Assembly: GCA_963920705.1 (NCBI GenBank)
Contig: CAWUCO010000268.1
Location: 558,001 to 622,000 of the forward strand
Direction: 5' to 3'
Length of the DNA stretch: 64,000 bases
From: Odiellus spinosus
Lineage: Eukaryota > Arthropoda > Arachnida > Opiliones > Phalangiidae
Shown here: one piece after another, positions 52,241 to 61,697 of the stretch
How the letters are laid out: each line of letters opens with the position of its first letter
Numbering within the stretch: the stretch's first letter is position 1
Program-made: the position numbers and the translations under genes
Notes under the pieces: generated by a model
What the model saw: the letters and a program-made list of their open reading frames with translations, nothing else
The model's database searches: none
What the model was told of the DNA's origin: nothing

Positions 52241-52329
52241 ATTTATAAGTGTCTCAAAATTTCATTAGAAAAGTCTATGGAGATTTGTCTTATGAGGTGG
52301 AATCTTTTTTGTCAATGATAACTGAGGTT

Positions 52330-52359
52330 TTCTTCTTCTTCTTCTTCTTCTTCTTCTTC
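52330..52359 (+). repeat. (TTC)10 microsatellite
   Basis: Seen: ten uninterrupted TTC units inside copy B, at the place equivalent to the (TTC)11 run of copy A, followed in both by CCGACCGCGAGTCCG. Confidence 0.95.
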
Positions 52360-53079
52360 GTCCGACCGCGAGTCCGTTTCATTGAGTGTTTGCATTCGAG
52401 AGAGAAAAATTCGTTAGGCTCGTGGGGGTACTCTATATTTTTCTATACGTTTCGGATTAATACTAAGACTGAGTTATCAAAAGCTGTAGATAAGGTTGAA
52501 ACACCGTGAAAGACGGCGTTTCATTGGGAGTTTGCATTAGAAAGAGAGAAATGTGTTAGATTTACAAGGGTGTTCTATTATATTTTTATTATACTTTTAT
52601 TATGTTGAATACTAAGACTGAATAACAGTAGCTTTGATTACGTTGGATAGGAAGACGGATAAAAAGATAACGTTGGTGTATGCAGTTGAATAAAAAACTT
52701 GTGTCTAATTAAATATAAATTATAAAGCAGAACGCGAGAGATACAAACGATATATGTTTTGGTTTAAAAGATATAGGACGATGCCTAGAATTCTACGTAT
52801 TGAGTCAAATGCAAAACAGTGTTTTTAACGTTTATAGTGCGTATTGAATTTTTTTTATCAATGATTATAAGCCACAGGGTACATAAACTTGGGTATTATA
52901 CAATAGCCCAAATGGTATATAACGGTGAGATTTTGAAATGTCTTAGAAAATGGACTCTGAGACAGACGTACAATAAATTGATTTAGTTATAAAAGTTGGC
53001 GGGAAATTTAAATGATGCTGCAGAATTTAAAGGAGTCTAGAAAGGATACGGATATAAGAACAAAATTGGACACACGCGC

Positions 53080-53238
53080 GATAGGACACAATATCGATGG
53101 GATATAATCTCGATGGGACGCAATCTCGACAGAACATAATGTCGATACAACACAATCTTGATAGACCGTAATCTTCATGTACATAATCTCAAGTGGAATC
53201 TTTATCGATAGTTCACAACCTCGAAAGGACATTTTGTT
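53080..53238. repeat. Degenerate 16-bp minisatellite, about ten units
   Basis: Seen: consecutive 16-base units close to GATGGGACATAATCTC. Starts are 53080, 53096, 53112, 53128, 53144, 53160, 53176 (15 bases), 53191, 53207 and 53223. AAT at unit positions 10-12 and a final CTC/CTT/TC are best kept, and the last units are weak. On the reverse strand this creates a 74-codon open frame (53008-53232), which is a by-product of the repeat. Confidence 0.85.
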
Positions 53239-53260
53239 TCCTTGCCCTTCTTGTAATATT

Positions 53261-53370
53261 TTAGGTAAGGTTACGTTAGTTAATCACTCGAACTACGTCA
53301 TCCCTCCAACTAGTTAAACACTTGCTCTAACCCATTCCTCTTATTATATTATAGGTAAGGTTACGTTAGT
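53261..53370 (+). repeat. Spaced direct repeat of a TTAGG-like 20-mer (period 90)
   Basis: Seen: TAGGTAAGGTTACGTTAGT occurs at 53262-53280 and 53352-53370. Both are preceded by similar CC-TTCTT/CCTCTT-plus-TATT tracts, so the repeat unit is probably about 90 bases and diverged. Read in fives, the first copy is TTAGG TAAGG TTACG TTAGT, one mismatch at most per unit from TTAGG, the common arthropod telomere repeat. Each copy also contains AG|GTAAGG, a good splice-donor match. Either resemblance may be chance. Confidence 0.6.
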
Positions 53371-53434
53371 AGAGTGCAACAGTCTCAGTCTGATTTAGTT
53401 GCAGTCGACGCGAAGTCAGCCCCTTTAGAGTGTT

Positions 53435-53478
53435 CGAACTTTCGGTACTATCATGTGTTCGACATAACGAACTTTCGG
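53435..53478. repeat. Short direct repeat CGAACTTTCGG, period 33
   Basis: Seen: CGAACTTTCGG at 53435-53445 and 53468-53478, with GTGTTCGA before the first and again between the copies. No function suggested. Confidence 0.6.
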
Positions 53479-53523
53479 ACTCGTCGTCCAATTCTTACAA
53501 TGGGATGTAAATACGTTTTTCAG

Positions 53524-53556
53524 TTGGCCTATCGCCAGTAGGCCAAATCCGTTTTT
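53524..53556 (+). repeat. GGCC hairpin followed by a T6 run (second copy)
   Basis: Seen: TTGGCCTA (53524-53531) pairs perfectly with TAGGCCAA (53539-53546) around a 7-base loop. ATCCGTTTTTT follows. It shares AGTAGGCCA and CCGTTTTTT with the hairpin at 51647-51680, although the stems differ. The second hairpin lies about 520 bases after the end of copy B, the first about 12 bases after copy A. Confidence 0.6.
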
Positions 53557-53910
53557 TAAGGGAAGTCGACGTAGTTTTTCGAGAGATAAAAGTCATTTGC
53601 GCCTATGGATAGAACACATTCTCTCTCTGTCATTCATGCGTTCAACATCGTGTAAAAAAAAAAGTTGACGTCTCTAGCCTGCTGCAGAGGTGGAAGTTCC
53701 GTGGTGACGCCTAGAATGTCTTAGCCTTCAAGGATTAGGATAGGCCAAGTAGAGGACAAGTAGTGGATAGATGCCTGGGGCCATCATCCTGTACATCTCT
53801 TGGACAGCAGAGTAAAGGAAGACTTACGTTTCTTTAGGAACAGTGCGGAGGACTTGGCATAGTTTTTTGCAAATATGTTCTTTAACGCGATGTTGTTTTT
53901 ACGACTTCGT
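53557..53910. other. Unassigned unique sequence with an A10 run
   Basis: Seen: mixed-composition unique sequence with an A10 run at 53654-53663 and a more GC-rich part around 53670-53860 that has no long frame in either direction and no domain I recognise. It may be a relic of a gene or transposon; nothing decides this. Confidence 0.5.
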
Positions 53911-53967
53911 TTGCTTTTTTTTTGCAGGGCTCTTTGAATTTATGAGAATTATACTTGTAATAATAAA
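53911..53967 (+). promoter_or_regulatory. Splice-acceptor-like tract followed by AATAAA
   Basis: Seen: a T-rich tract (TTGC then nine T) ends in GCAG|GG, with the AG at 53926-53927. AATAAA follows at 53962-53967, then a T/GT-rich stretch. Together these look like a short terminal exon of about 50-60 bases. The GTAAGG sites at 53265 and 53355 are possible donors. All reading frames after the acceptor stop quickly (TTATGA in one), so it would be 3' untranslated. This is signal matching only. Confidence 0.3.
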
Positions 53968-55581
53968 GTTTAATGTTTATTCTGGTCTCGATCGTCTCGT
54001 TAATTCTCGGGTAGATATTTTAGTATCTTAGTGGATGTTCATGGTAATCACTTTTCGTTATCTTTAAGTTAGCAGATTAAAACAACGCTAGTAAGGTCGC
54101 GTCAGGCTAGTATATTTTATCATTCGAATTAGCCAATATCCCTTTAGCTAGTAATCCTTTGGTATCACCCTTCTCTCTTATAATTGACGAGTTCGGAATT
54201 GAAGCGAATCTTCCAGAGCCATGGCGCGATTGAGGTATAACATCGTTATGCCGCTTTCGTCGTTCTTATTCTAAACTAAGCGTAGTGGATGAATACATGG
54301 ATGGAAACAAAGAAAGAGTCATCATATTATATGTATCGGCAAATTCGGACTTTATTAATATTTTCTTATATAACCTTTAAAATCTTTGACTCCTACCCTT
54401 TAATTCGTAAATACTTGTATTTGTAAACGGCAGAGACTCCGCCCCCCCCCCCAGAACAATTACAGTCGTAGGGTGTTTTTTCTTTTAGGTCTTCCGATAC
54501 GCGTATCTAGCTAGCGCGAGGTCGGAGGTTAGAGTTGTAATGGTTCTTCTTGCACATGGACTTCTTTTTTTTTATAAATCGGTCCCATGTGTACTCAATT
54601 TTAAGAAAACTTTAAATTCCTTTTAGTTGCCATGCCCGCGTATGCCGCGTCATGGTACCAATTATATATTTTCCTACTTACTGGTATCCTGAGGTTGGAC
54701 TGGAGACTTAAAAGCGAGAGGTCATAATTTTTAAATTGAGTTTAAATATACGGAGTAAGAAAAAGGCTTGATCGCCATGTACAAAATAAAATCTAACCGG
54801 GCAATCAGATGATTCGAAATCACGCGATGACGAGACGTCAGCGACCAGTATTCTGTATACATTTCAATCTTTAATTGTGCGCGTCAGTCCACCATTATTT
54901 GTGCGCGTCGTGTAACGCGTCCTCACAGGAAAACGAGTGAGTTCAAAGCTATTTTAAAAGGGTACCAATTAATTAGGTCAAAACTATTAATCTAATAGCC
55001 CATGAGGTGCACCATGGCAGACCAGTATTTATTAAGTGTTGTTAATAATTTTCATTAACCGGCAAATAAACTGAATAGTTTCATTTTAAATCTAAGTGAA
55101 AAATGAAAATTAAACGGTATAAACCATCATAATGAAAACAACGGCTTAAGCGATGTTAATATTCATCTAAATCGAAAGCACTTCTGAATTAAACTGTGTG
55201 AAATGAAATTTAAGAACTATAGTTTTATGCTGAGAGTATTGACGTGTTCGTTCTGCGGGAGCTCGAGGGAATATTTTTGAATATGGCAAAAACAAGAACT
55301 TAATCAATTTACTTTTAAAAAGATCGAATAACGTGCTGCGATCGAGATTAAAAAAGATGTCGCGTGCACCATAGGATATTTAATCTTAAACCACAGTTAT
55401 AGTGCCCCATAATTTAGAACAACAATAACCGATTATAAAGTTTGTACAATATAAAATAATCATATATATTAAATCATTTCAATTTAAACTTGTAAATTTG
55501 CAATTTTAATTCCTACCACTAAATTAAAAAAAAATGGGTTAATTGATTTACAAGTGTTTAATTTTTCCAAAAGCAAACACA
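53968..55581. other. Unassigned unique AT-rich sequence
   Basis: Seen: about 1.6 kb without long open frames, repeats or RNA genes that I can identify. It holds a C11 run at 54442-54452 and a twice-repeated GTGCGCGTC (near 54877 and 54901). After about 55000 it is markedly AT-rich. I checked for tRNA B-box and TATA-plus-frame arrangements and saw none. Confidence 0.6.
54442..54452 (+). repeat. C11 homopolymer
   Basis: Seen: eleven consecutive C in otherwise AT-rich unique sequence (CTCCG before, AGAACA after). Worth noting as a spot where base calling may be off by one or more. Confidence 0.85.
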
Positions 55582-55586
55582 AATTA

Positions 55587-55876
55587 TACAAAAACGTTGT
55601 TTTGCTTCGCACTTCAAAAAAGTGCATTTATAGGTAAGAATTTCAAACCCGTGAAGGGACAGAAATTATAAATTCACAGTGAAAGAAATATGAAAGTCAC
55701 AGTCTAAGAAATCATAAAGCTATAATTATTATACAAAAACGTTGTTTTGCTTCGTACTTCAAAAATGTGCATTTAAAGGTTAGAATTTCAAACCCGTGAA
55801 GGGACAGAAATTATAAATTCACAGTGAAAGAAATATGAAAGTCACAGTCTAAGAAATCATAAAGCTATAATTATAA
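55587..55876 (+). repeat. Left-arm tandem pair, 2 x 145 bp
   Basis: Seen: units 55587-55731 and 55732-55876 match apart from about four substitutions (TTCGCAC/TTCGTAC, AAAAGTGC/AAATGTGC, TTATAGG/TTAAAGG, GGTAAG/GGTTAG) and a different final few bases. Shared core includes CCCGTGAAGGGACAG and GTCACAGTCTAAG. Confidence 0.9.
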
Positions 55877-56216
55877 TAATTAATATGAATAAAAAATTTA
55901 CAAAAAAATGACGTATAAATTCGGCCTATCGAAACTTTTAATTATGCAGAAATCATTCTGTTGTAGAATTCACTCTTGGTAAGGGTAACTAAAAGCCAAC
56001 TATGCGTGGAAAGGTAGAATAGCATAATACCAAATAGTTCCTGCCCGCGTTATTAAAATGTTTAGTTGTAAGGATGGATGGTTGCAGTTTTCAGTTAGTA
56101 AAAGGAAACATTCGCCTCTTTATAAAGTTTCTAATCATTAAATCTACATAAGTAAAAGTTTCGATAGGCCGAATTTATACGTCATTTTTTTGTAAATTTT
56201 TTATTCATGTTAATTA

Positions 56217-56506
56217 TTATAATTATAGCTTTATGATTTCTTAGACTGTGACTTTCATATTTCTTTCACTGTGAATTTATAATTTCTGTCCCTTCACGGG
56301 TTTGAAATTCTAACCTTTAAATGCACATTTTTGAAGTACGAAGCAAAACAACGTTTTTGTATAATAATTATAGCTTTATGATTTCTTAGACTGTGACTTT
56401 CATATTTCTTTCACTGTGAATTTATAATTTCTGTCCCTTCACGGGTTTGAAATTCTTACCTATAAATGCACTTTTTTGAAGTGCGAAGCAAAACAACGTT
56501 TTTGTA
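56217..56506 (-). repeat. Right-arm tandem pair, 2 x 145 bp (inverted)
   Basis: Seen: mirror of the left-arm pair. The outer unit (about 56362-56506) matches the left outer unit and the inner unit (about 56217-56361) matches the left inner one, with the four inter-unit differences kept in both arms. Confidence 0.9.
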
Positions 56507-56796
56507 TAATTAGATGTTTTTTGAATTGGCTATATTTTCCATGTGTTTCAACGGATTTTCCAAAACTCTTGTTTTTTAGATAGACCAATATTTGCTCTTT
56601 CGAGTGGTCTTAATTTTGTCTAAATCGCTTAAAAATCAAAAGTTTTGTGTCCATTTGAATCCAATAATCTTGGATTTTTAAGCGTTTTTGCTTAATTTTA
56701 ACCAATTTTATATTTGTCACGTTTTGGCAATTTAGACAAAACCAAAGTCATTCGAAAGAGCAATTAATGGACAGTCTAAATAATAAGAGTTTTCAA

Positions 56797-59700
56797 AAAC
56801 CCGTTGAAAAACAAGAAAAATATGGCCAATTCAAGAAATCATACAATATCAAAATAGTCAAATTTCAGATTTTAAAAATTCGCTTTTTGATATTAGATGT
56901 TTTTTGAATTGGCTATATTTTCCATGTTTTTCAACGGATTTTCCAAAACTCTTGTTTTTTAGATAGACAAATATTTGCTCTTTCGAGTGGTCTTAATTTT
57001 GTCTAAATCGCTTAAAAATCAAAAGTTTTGTGTCCATTTGAATCCAATAATCTTGAATTTTTAAGCGTTTTTGCTTAATTTTAACCAATTTTATATTTGT
57101 CACGTTTTGGCAATTTAGACAAAACCAAAGTCATTCGAAAGAGCAATTAATGGACAGTCTAAATAATAAGAGTTTTCAAAAACCCGTTGAAAAACAAGAA
57201 AAATATGGCCAATTCAAGAAATCATACAATATCAAAATAGTCAAATTTCAGATTTTAAAAATTCGCTTTTTGATATTAGATGTTTTTTGAATTGTCCATA
57301 TTTTCCATGTTTTTCAACGGATTTTCCAAAACTCTTGTTTTTAGATAGACCAATATTTGCTCTTTCGAGTGGTCTTAATTTTGTCTAAATCGCTTAAAAA
57401 TCAAAAGTTTTGTATCCATTTGAATCCAATAATCTTGGATTTTTAAGCGTTTTTGCTTAATTTTAACCAATTTTATATTTGTCACGTCTTGGCAATTTAG
57501 GCAAAACTTAAGTCATTCGAAAGAGCAATCAATGGACAGTCTAAATAATAAGAGTTTTCAAAAATCCGTTGAAAAACAAGAAAAATATGGCCAATTCAAG
57601 AAACCATACAATATCAAAATAGTCAAATTTCAGATTTTAAAAATTCGCTTTTTGATATTAGATGTTTTGAATTGGCTATATTTTCCATGTTTTTCAACGG
57701 ATTTTCCAAAACTCTTGTTTTTTAGATAGACCAATATTTGCTCTTTCGAGTAGTCTTAATTTTGTCTAAATCGCTTAAAAATCAAAAGTTTTGTGTCCAT
57801 TTGAATCCAATAATCTTGGATTTTTAAGCATTTTTGCTTAATTTTAACCAATTTTATATTTGTCACGTTTTGGCAATTTAGACAAAACCAAAGTCATTCG
57901 AAAGAGCAATTAATGGACAGTCTAAATAATAAGAGTTTTCAAAAATCCGTTGAAAAACAAGAAAAATATGGCCAATTCAATAAACCATACAATATCAAAA
58001 TAGTCAAATTTCAGATTTTAAAAATTCGCTTTTTGATATTAGATGTTTTTTGAATTGGCTATATTTTCCATGTTTTTTAACGGATTTTCCAAAACTCTTG
58101 TTTTTTAGATAGACCAATATTTGCTCTTTCGAGTGGTCTTAATTTTGTCTAAATCGCTTAAAAATCAAAAGTTTTGTGTCCATTTGAATCCAATAATCTT
58201 GGATTTTTAAGTGTTTTTGCTTAATTTTAACCAATTTTATATTTGTCACAATTTTGCAATTTAGACAAAACCAAAGTCATTCGAAAGAGCAATTAATGGA
58301 CAGTCTAAATAATAAGAGTTTTCAAAAATCCGTTGAAAAACAAGAAAAATATGGCCAATTCAAGAAACCATACAATATCAAAATAGTCAAATTTCAGATT
58401 TTAAAAATTCGCTTTTTGATATTAGATGTTTTTTGAATTGGCTATATTTTCCATGTTTTTCAACGGATTTTCCAAAACTCTTGTTTTTTAGATAGACCAA
58501 TATTTGCTCTTTCGAGTGGTCTTAATTTTGTCTAAATCGCTTAAAAATCAAAAGTTTTGTGTCCATTTGAATCCAATAATCTTGGATTTTTAAGCGTTTT
58601 TAGTTAATTTTAACCAATTTTATATTTGTCACGTTTTGGCAATTTAGACAAAACCAAAGTCATTCGAAAGAGCAATTAATGGACAGTCTAAATAATAAGA
58701 GTTTTCAAAAACCCGTTGAAAAACAAGAAAAATATGGCCAATTCAAGAAATCATACAATATCAAAATAGTCAAATTTCAGATTTTAAAAATTCGCTTTTT
58801 GATATTAGATGTTTTTTGAATTGGCTATATTTTCCATGTTTTTCAACGGATTTTCCAAAACTCTTGTTTTTTAGATAGACAAATATTTGCTCTTTCGAGT
58901 GGTCTTAATTTTGTCTAAATCGCTTAAAAATCAAAAGTTTTGTGTCCATTTGAATCCAATAATCTTGGATTTTTAAGCGTTTTTGCTTAATTTTAACCAA
59001 TTTTATATTTGTCACGTTTTGGCAATTTAGACAAAACCAAAGTCATTCGAAAGAGCAATTAATGGACAGTCTAAATAATAAGAGTTTTCAAAAACCCGTT
59101 GAAAAACAAGAAAAATATGGCCAATTCAAGAAATCATACAATATCAAAATAGTCAAATTTCAGATTTTAAAAATTCGCTTTTTGATATTAGATGTTTTTT
59201 GAATTGTCCATATTTTCCATGTTTTTCAACGGATTTTCCAAAACTCTTGTTTTTAGATAGACCAATATTTGCTCTTTCGAGTGGTCTTAATTTTGTCTAA
59301 ATCGCTTAAAAATCAAAAGTTTTGTATCCATTTGAATCCAATAATCTTGGATTTTTAAGCGTTTTTGCTTAATTTTAACCAATTTTATATTTGTCACGTC
59401 TTGGCAATTTAGGCGAAACTTAAGTCATTCGAAAGAGCAATCAATGGACAGTCTAAATAATAAGAGTTTTCAAAAATCCGTTGAAAAACAAGAAAAATAT
59501 GGCCAATTCAAGAAAACATACAATATCAAAATAGTCAAATTTCAGATTTTAAAAATTCGCTTTTTGATATTAGATGTTTTTGAATTGGCTATATTTTCCA
59601 TGTTTTTCAACGGATTTTCCAAAACTCTTGTTTTTTAGATAGACCAATATTTGCTCTTTCGAGTAGTCTTAATTTTGTCTAAATCGCTTAAAAATCAAAA

Positions 59701-61310
59701 GTTTTGTGTCCATTTGAATCCAATAATCTTGGATTTTTAAGCGTTTTTGCTTAATTTTAACCAATTTTATATTTGTCACAATTTTGCAATTTAGACAAAA
59801 CCAAAGTCATTCGAAAGAGCAATTAATGGACAGTCTAAATAATAAGAGTTTTCAAAAATCCGTTGAAAAACAAGAAAAATATGGCCAATTCAAGAAACCA
59901 TACAATATCAAAATAGTCAAATTTCAGATTTTAAAAATTCGCTTTTTGATATTAGATGTTTTTTGAATTGGCTATATTTTCCATGTTTTTCAACGGATTT
60001 TCCAAAACTCTTGTTTTTTAGATAGACCAATATTTGCTCTTTCGAGTGGTCTTAATTTTGTCTAAATCGCTTAAAAATCAAAAGTTTTGTGTCCATTTGA
60101 ATCCAATAATCTTGGATTTTTAAGCGTTTTTGCTTAATTTTAACCAATTTTATATTTGTCACGTTTTGGCAATTTAGACAAAACCAAAGTCATTCGAAAG
60201 AGCAATTAATGGACAGTCTAAATAATAAGAGTTTTCAAAAACCCGTTGAAAAACAAGAAAAATATGGCCAATTCAAGAAATCATACAATATCAAAATAGT
60301 CAAATTTCAGATTTTAAAAATTCGCTTTTTGATATTAGATGTTTTTTGAATTGGCTATATTTTCCATGTTTTTCAACGGATTTTCCAAAACTCTTGTTTT
60401 TTAGATAGACAAATATTTGCTCTTTCGAGTGGTCTTAATTTTGTCTAAATCGCTTAAAAATCAAAAGTTTTGTGTCCATTTGAATCCAATAATCTTGGAT
60501 TTTTAAGCGTTTTTGCTTAATTTTAACCAATTTTATATTTGTCACGTTTTGGCAATTTAGACAAAACCAAAGTCATTCGAAAGAGCAATTAATGGACAGT
60601 CTAAATAATAAGAGTTTTCAAAAACCCGTTGAAAAACAAGAAAAATATGGCCAATTCAAGAAATCATACAATATCAAAATAGTCAAATTTCAGATTTTAA
60701 AAATTCGCTTTTTGATATTAGATGTTTTTTGAATTGTCCATATTTTCCATGTTTTTCAACGGATTTTCCAAAACTCTTGTTTTTAGATAGACCAATATTT
60801 GCTCTTTCGAGTGGTCTTAATTTTGTCTAAATCGCTTAAAAATCAAAAGTTTTGTATCCATTTGAATCCAATAATCTTGGATTTTTAAGCGTTTTTGCTT
60901 AATTTTAACCAATTTTATATTTGTCACGTCTTGGCAATTTAGGCAAAACTTAAGTCATTCGAAAGAGCAATCAATGGACAGTCTAAATAATAAGAGTTTT
61001 CAAAAATCCGTTGAAAAACAAGAAAAATATGGCCAATTCAAGAAACCATACAATATCAAAATAGTCAAATTTCAGATTTTAAAAATTCCCTTTTTGATAT
61101 TAGATGTTTTTGAATTGGCTATATTTTCCATGTTTTTCAACGGATTTTCCAAAACTCTTGTTTTTTAGATAGACCAATATTTGCTCTTTCGAGTAGTCTT
61201 AATTTTGTCTAAATCGCTTAAAAATCAAAAGTTTTGTGTCCATTTGAATCCAATAATCTTGGATTTTTAAGCGTTTTTGCTTAATTTTAACCAATTTTAT
61301 ATTTGTCACG
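56797..61310. repeat. Higher-order repeat of the right array (5-mer then 4-mer)
   Basis: Seen: the variant series AAACCCGTTG, AGACAAATATTTGC, AAACCCGTTG, T-short CTTGTTTTTAGATAG, GTATCC, CACGTCTTGG, GAGCAATCAATGG occurs three times. Copies start near 56797, 58709 and 60239. The first spacing is 1912 (five monomers) and the second 1530 (four). The extra monomer in the first copy is the one with AATTCAATAAACC and TTTTTTAACGG (about 57850-58210), which also occurs at 50385-50740 just left of the island. Confidence 0.75.
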
Positions 61311-61315
61311 TTTTG

Positions 61316-61697
61316 GCAATTTAGACAAAACCAAAGTCATTCGAAAGAGCAATTAATGGACAGTCTAAATAATAAGAGTTTTCAAAAATCCGTTGAAAAA
61401 CAAGAAAAATATGGCCAATTCAAGAAACCATACAATATCAAAATAGTCAAATTTCAGATTTTAAAAATTCGCTTTTTGATATTAGATGTTTTTGAATTGG
61501 CTATATTTTCCATGTTTTTCAACGGATTTTCCAAAACTCTTGTTTTTTAGATAGACCAATATTTGCTCTTTCGAGTGGTCTTAATTATGTCTAAATCGCT
61601 TAAAAATCAAAAGTTTTGTGTCCATTTGAATCCAATAATCTTGGATTTTTAAGCGTTTTTGCTTAATTTTAACCAATTTTATATTTGTCACGTTTTG
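61316..61697. repeat. Representative satellite monomer with full-length internal dyad
   Basis: Seen: taken as a reference unit. Bases 61316-61423 and the reverse complement of 61492-61599 align over 108 positions without gaps, with 88 matches by hand count. Key shared blocks are AATCCGTTGAAAAACA, ACTCGAAAGAGCAA or ATTCGAAAGAGCAA, and AGCCAATTCAA or GGCCAATTCAA. The dyad continues inward with a gap to AATATCAAAA (61434-61443) against TTTTGATATT (61474-61483), leaving about 30 unpaired bases. A second perfect 12-bp inverted repeat, CGCTTAAAAATC (61597-61608) and GATTTTTAAGCG (61644-61655), has a 35-base spacer. Inferred: the monomer arose by inverted duplication of a roughly 140-bp ancestor plus a tail. 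Long inverted subunits are known in some beetle satellites. Confidence 0.9.

Larger units (their letters stand above)
52217..53003. repeat. Direct repeat copy B of the island
   Basis: Seen: diverged second copy of the 50935-51635 segment, about 1282 bases downstream. It keeps the palindrome, the TTC run (ten units), the two-fold internal TTTGCATT-containing repeat (period 142) and the final GGACTCTGAGACAGA block. It lacks the 38-base duplication of copy A and has about 150 bases not obviously present in A (roughly 52690-52850). Confidence 0.8.
50935..56508. mobile_element. 5.57-kb non-satellite insertion in the satellite array, family unknown
   Basis: Seen: satellite sequence stops after GATATTA at 50934 and resumes with ATTAGATG at 56509. 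The uninterrupted monomer reads GATATTAGATG, for example near 58418. ATTA is thus present at both edges (50931-50934 and 56509-56512). Higher-order variants continue in register: the last complete unit before the break and the first units after it match 57.85-59.5 kb in order. Inferred: a single insertion with a 3-4 bp target duplication (TTA or ATTA). A 24-bp palindrome starts at the first inserted base and a foldback element ends at the last. The two ends are not inverted copies of each other and no enzyme gene is visible, so the class is unresolved. A nested composite is also possible. Confidence 0.7.
55582..56511. mobile_element. 930-bp foldback (long inverted repeat) element, non-autonomous
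   Basis: Seen: arms 55582-55940 and 56153-56511 are reverse complements over 359 bases with one mismatch (55884 against 56209). They enclose a 212-base centre without a frame. Each arm has two tandem 145-bp units beginning TACAAAAACGTTGTTTTGC (left arm 55587 and 55732), then a single TTTACAAAAAAATGACG block. The right end abuts the satellite exactly. Termini read TATACAAAAACG and CGTTTTTGTATA, compatible with TA-flanked ends. Known: long tandem-structured arms are typical of Foldback-like and some long-TIR MITE elements. Inferred: a non-coding element mobilised from elsewhere, family not assigned. Confidence 0.8.

Noticed and set aside
53008-53232. 74-codon reverse-strand frame
   Set aside because: It overlies the 16-bp minisatellite, and its composition follows the repeat.
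53550-53640. A second TATA-initiator pair (GATAAAAG near 53585, TCATTC near 53630)
   Set aside because: The spacing is about 47 bases, too long for a TATA-initiator pair, and no frame follows.
53843-54031. 62-codon forward frame
   Set aside because: It crosses a splice-acceptor-like tract and AATAAA, has a phenylalanine-rich section from T-runs, and shows no domain or codon bias.
50935-56508. Helitron, LTR or non-LTR retrotransposon, or integrated virus as the nature of the island
   Set aside because: No 3' CTRR-hairpin end, no LTR pair at the two edges, no poly(A) end, and no recognisable reverse transcriptase, helicase, integrase, capsid or polymerase frame. The class is left open.
61343-61359. 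Possible CENP-B box (TTCGAAAGAGC...)
   Set aside because: TTCG and one A are correctly spaced, but the required CGGG half is AATT, so the consensus is not met.
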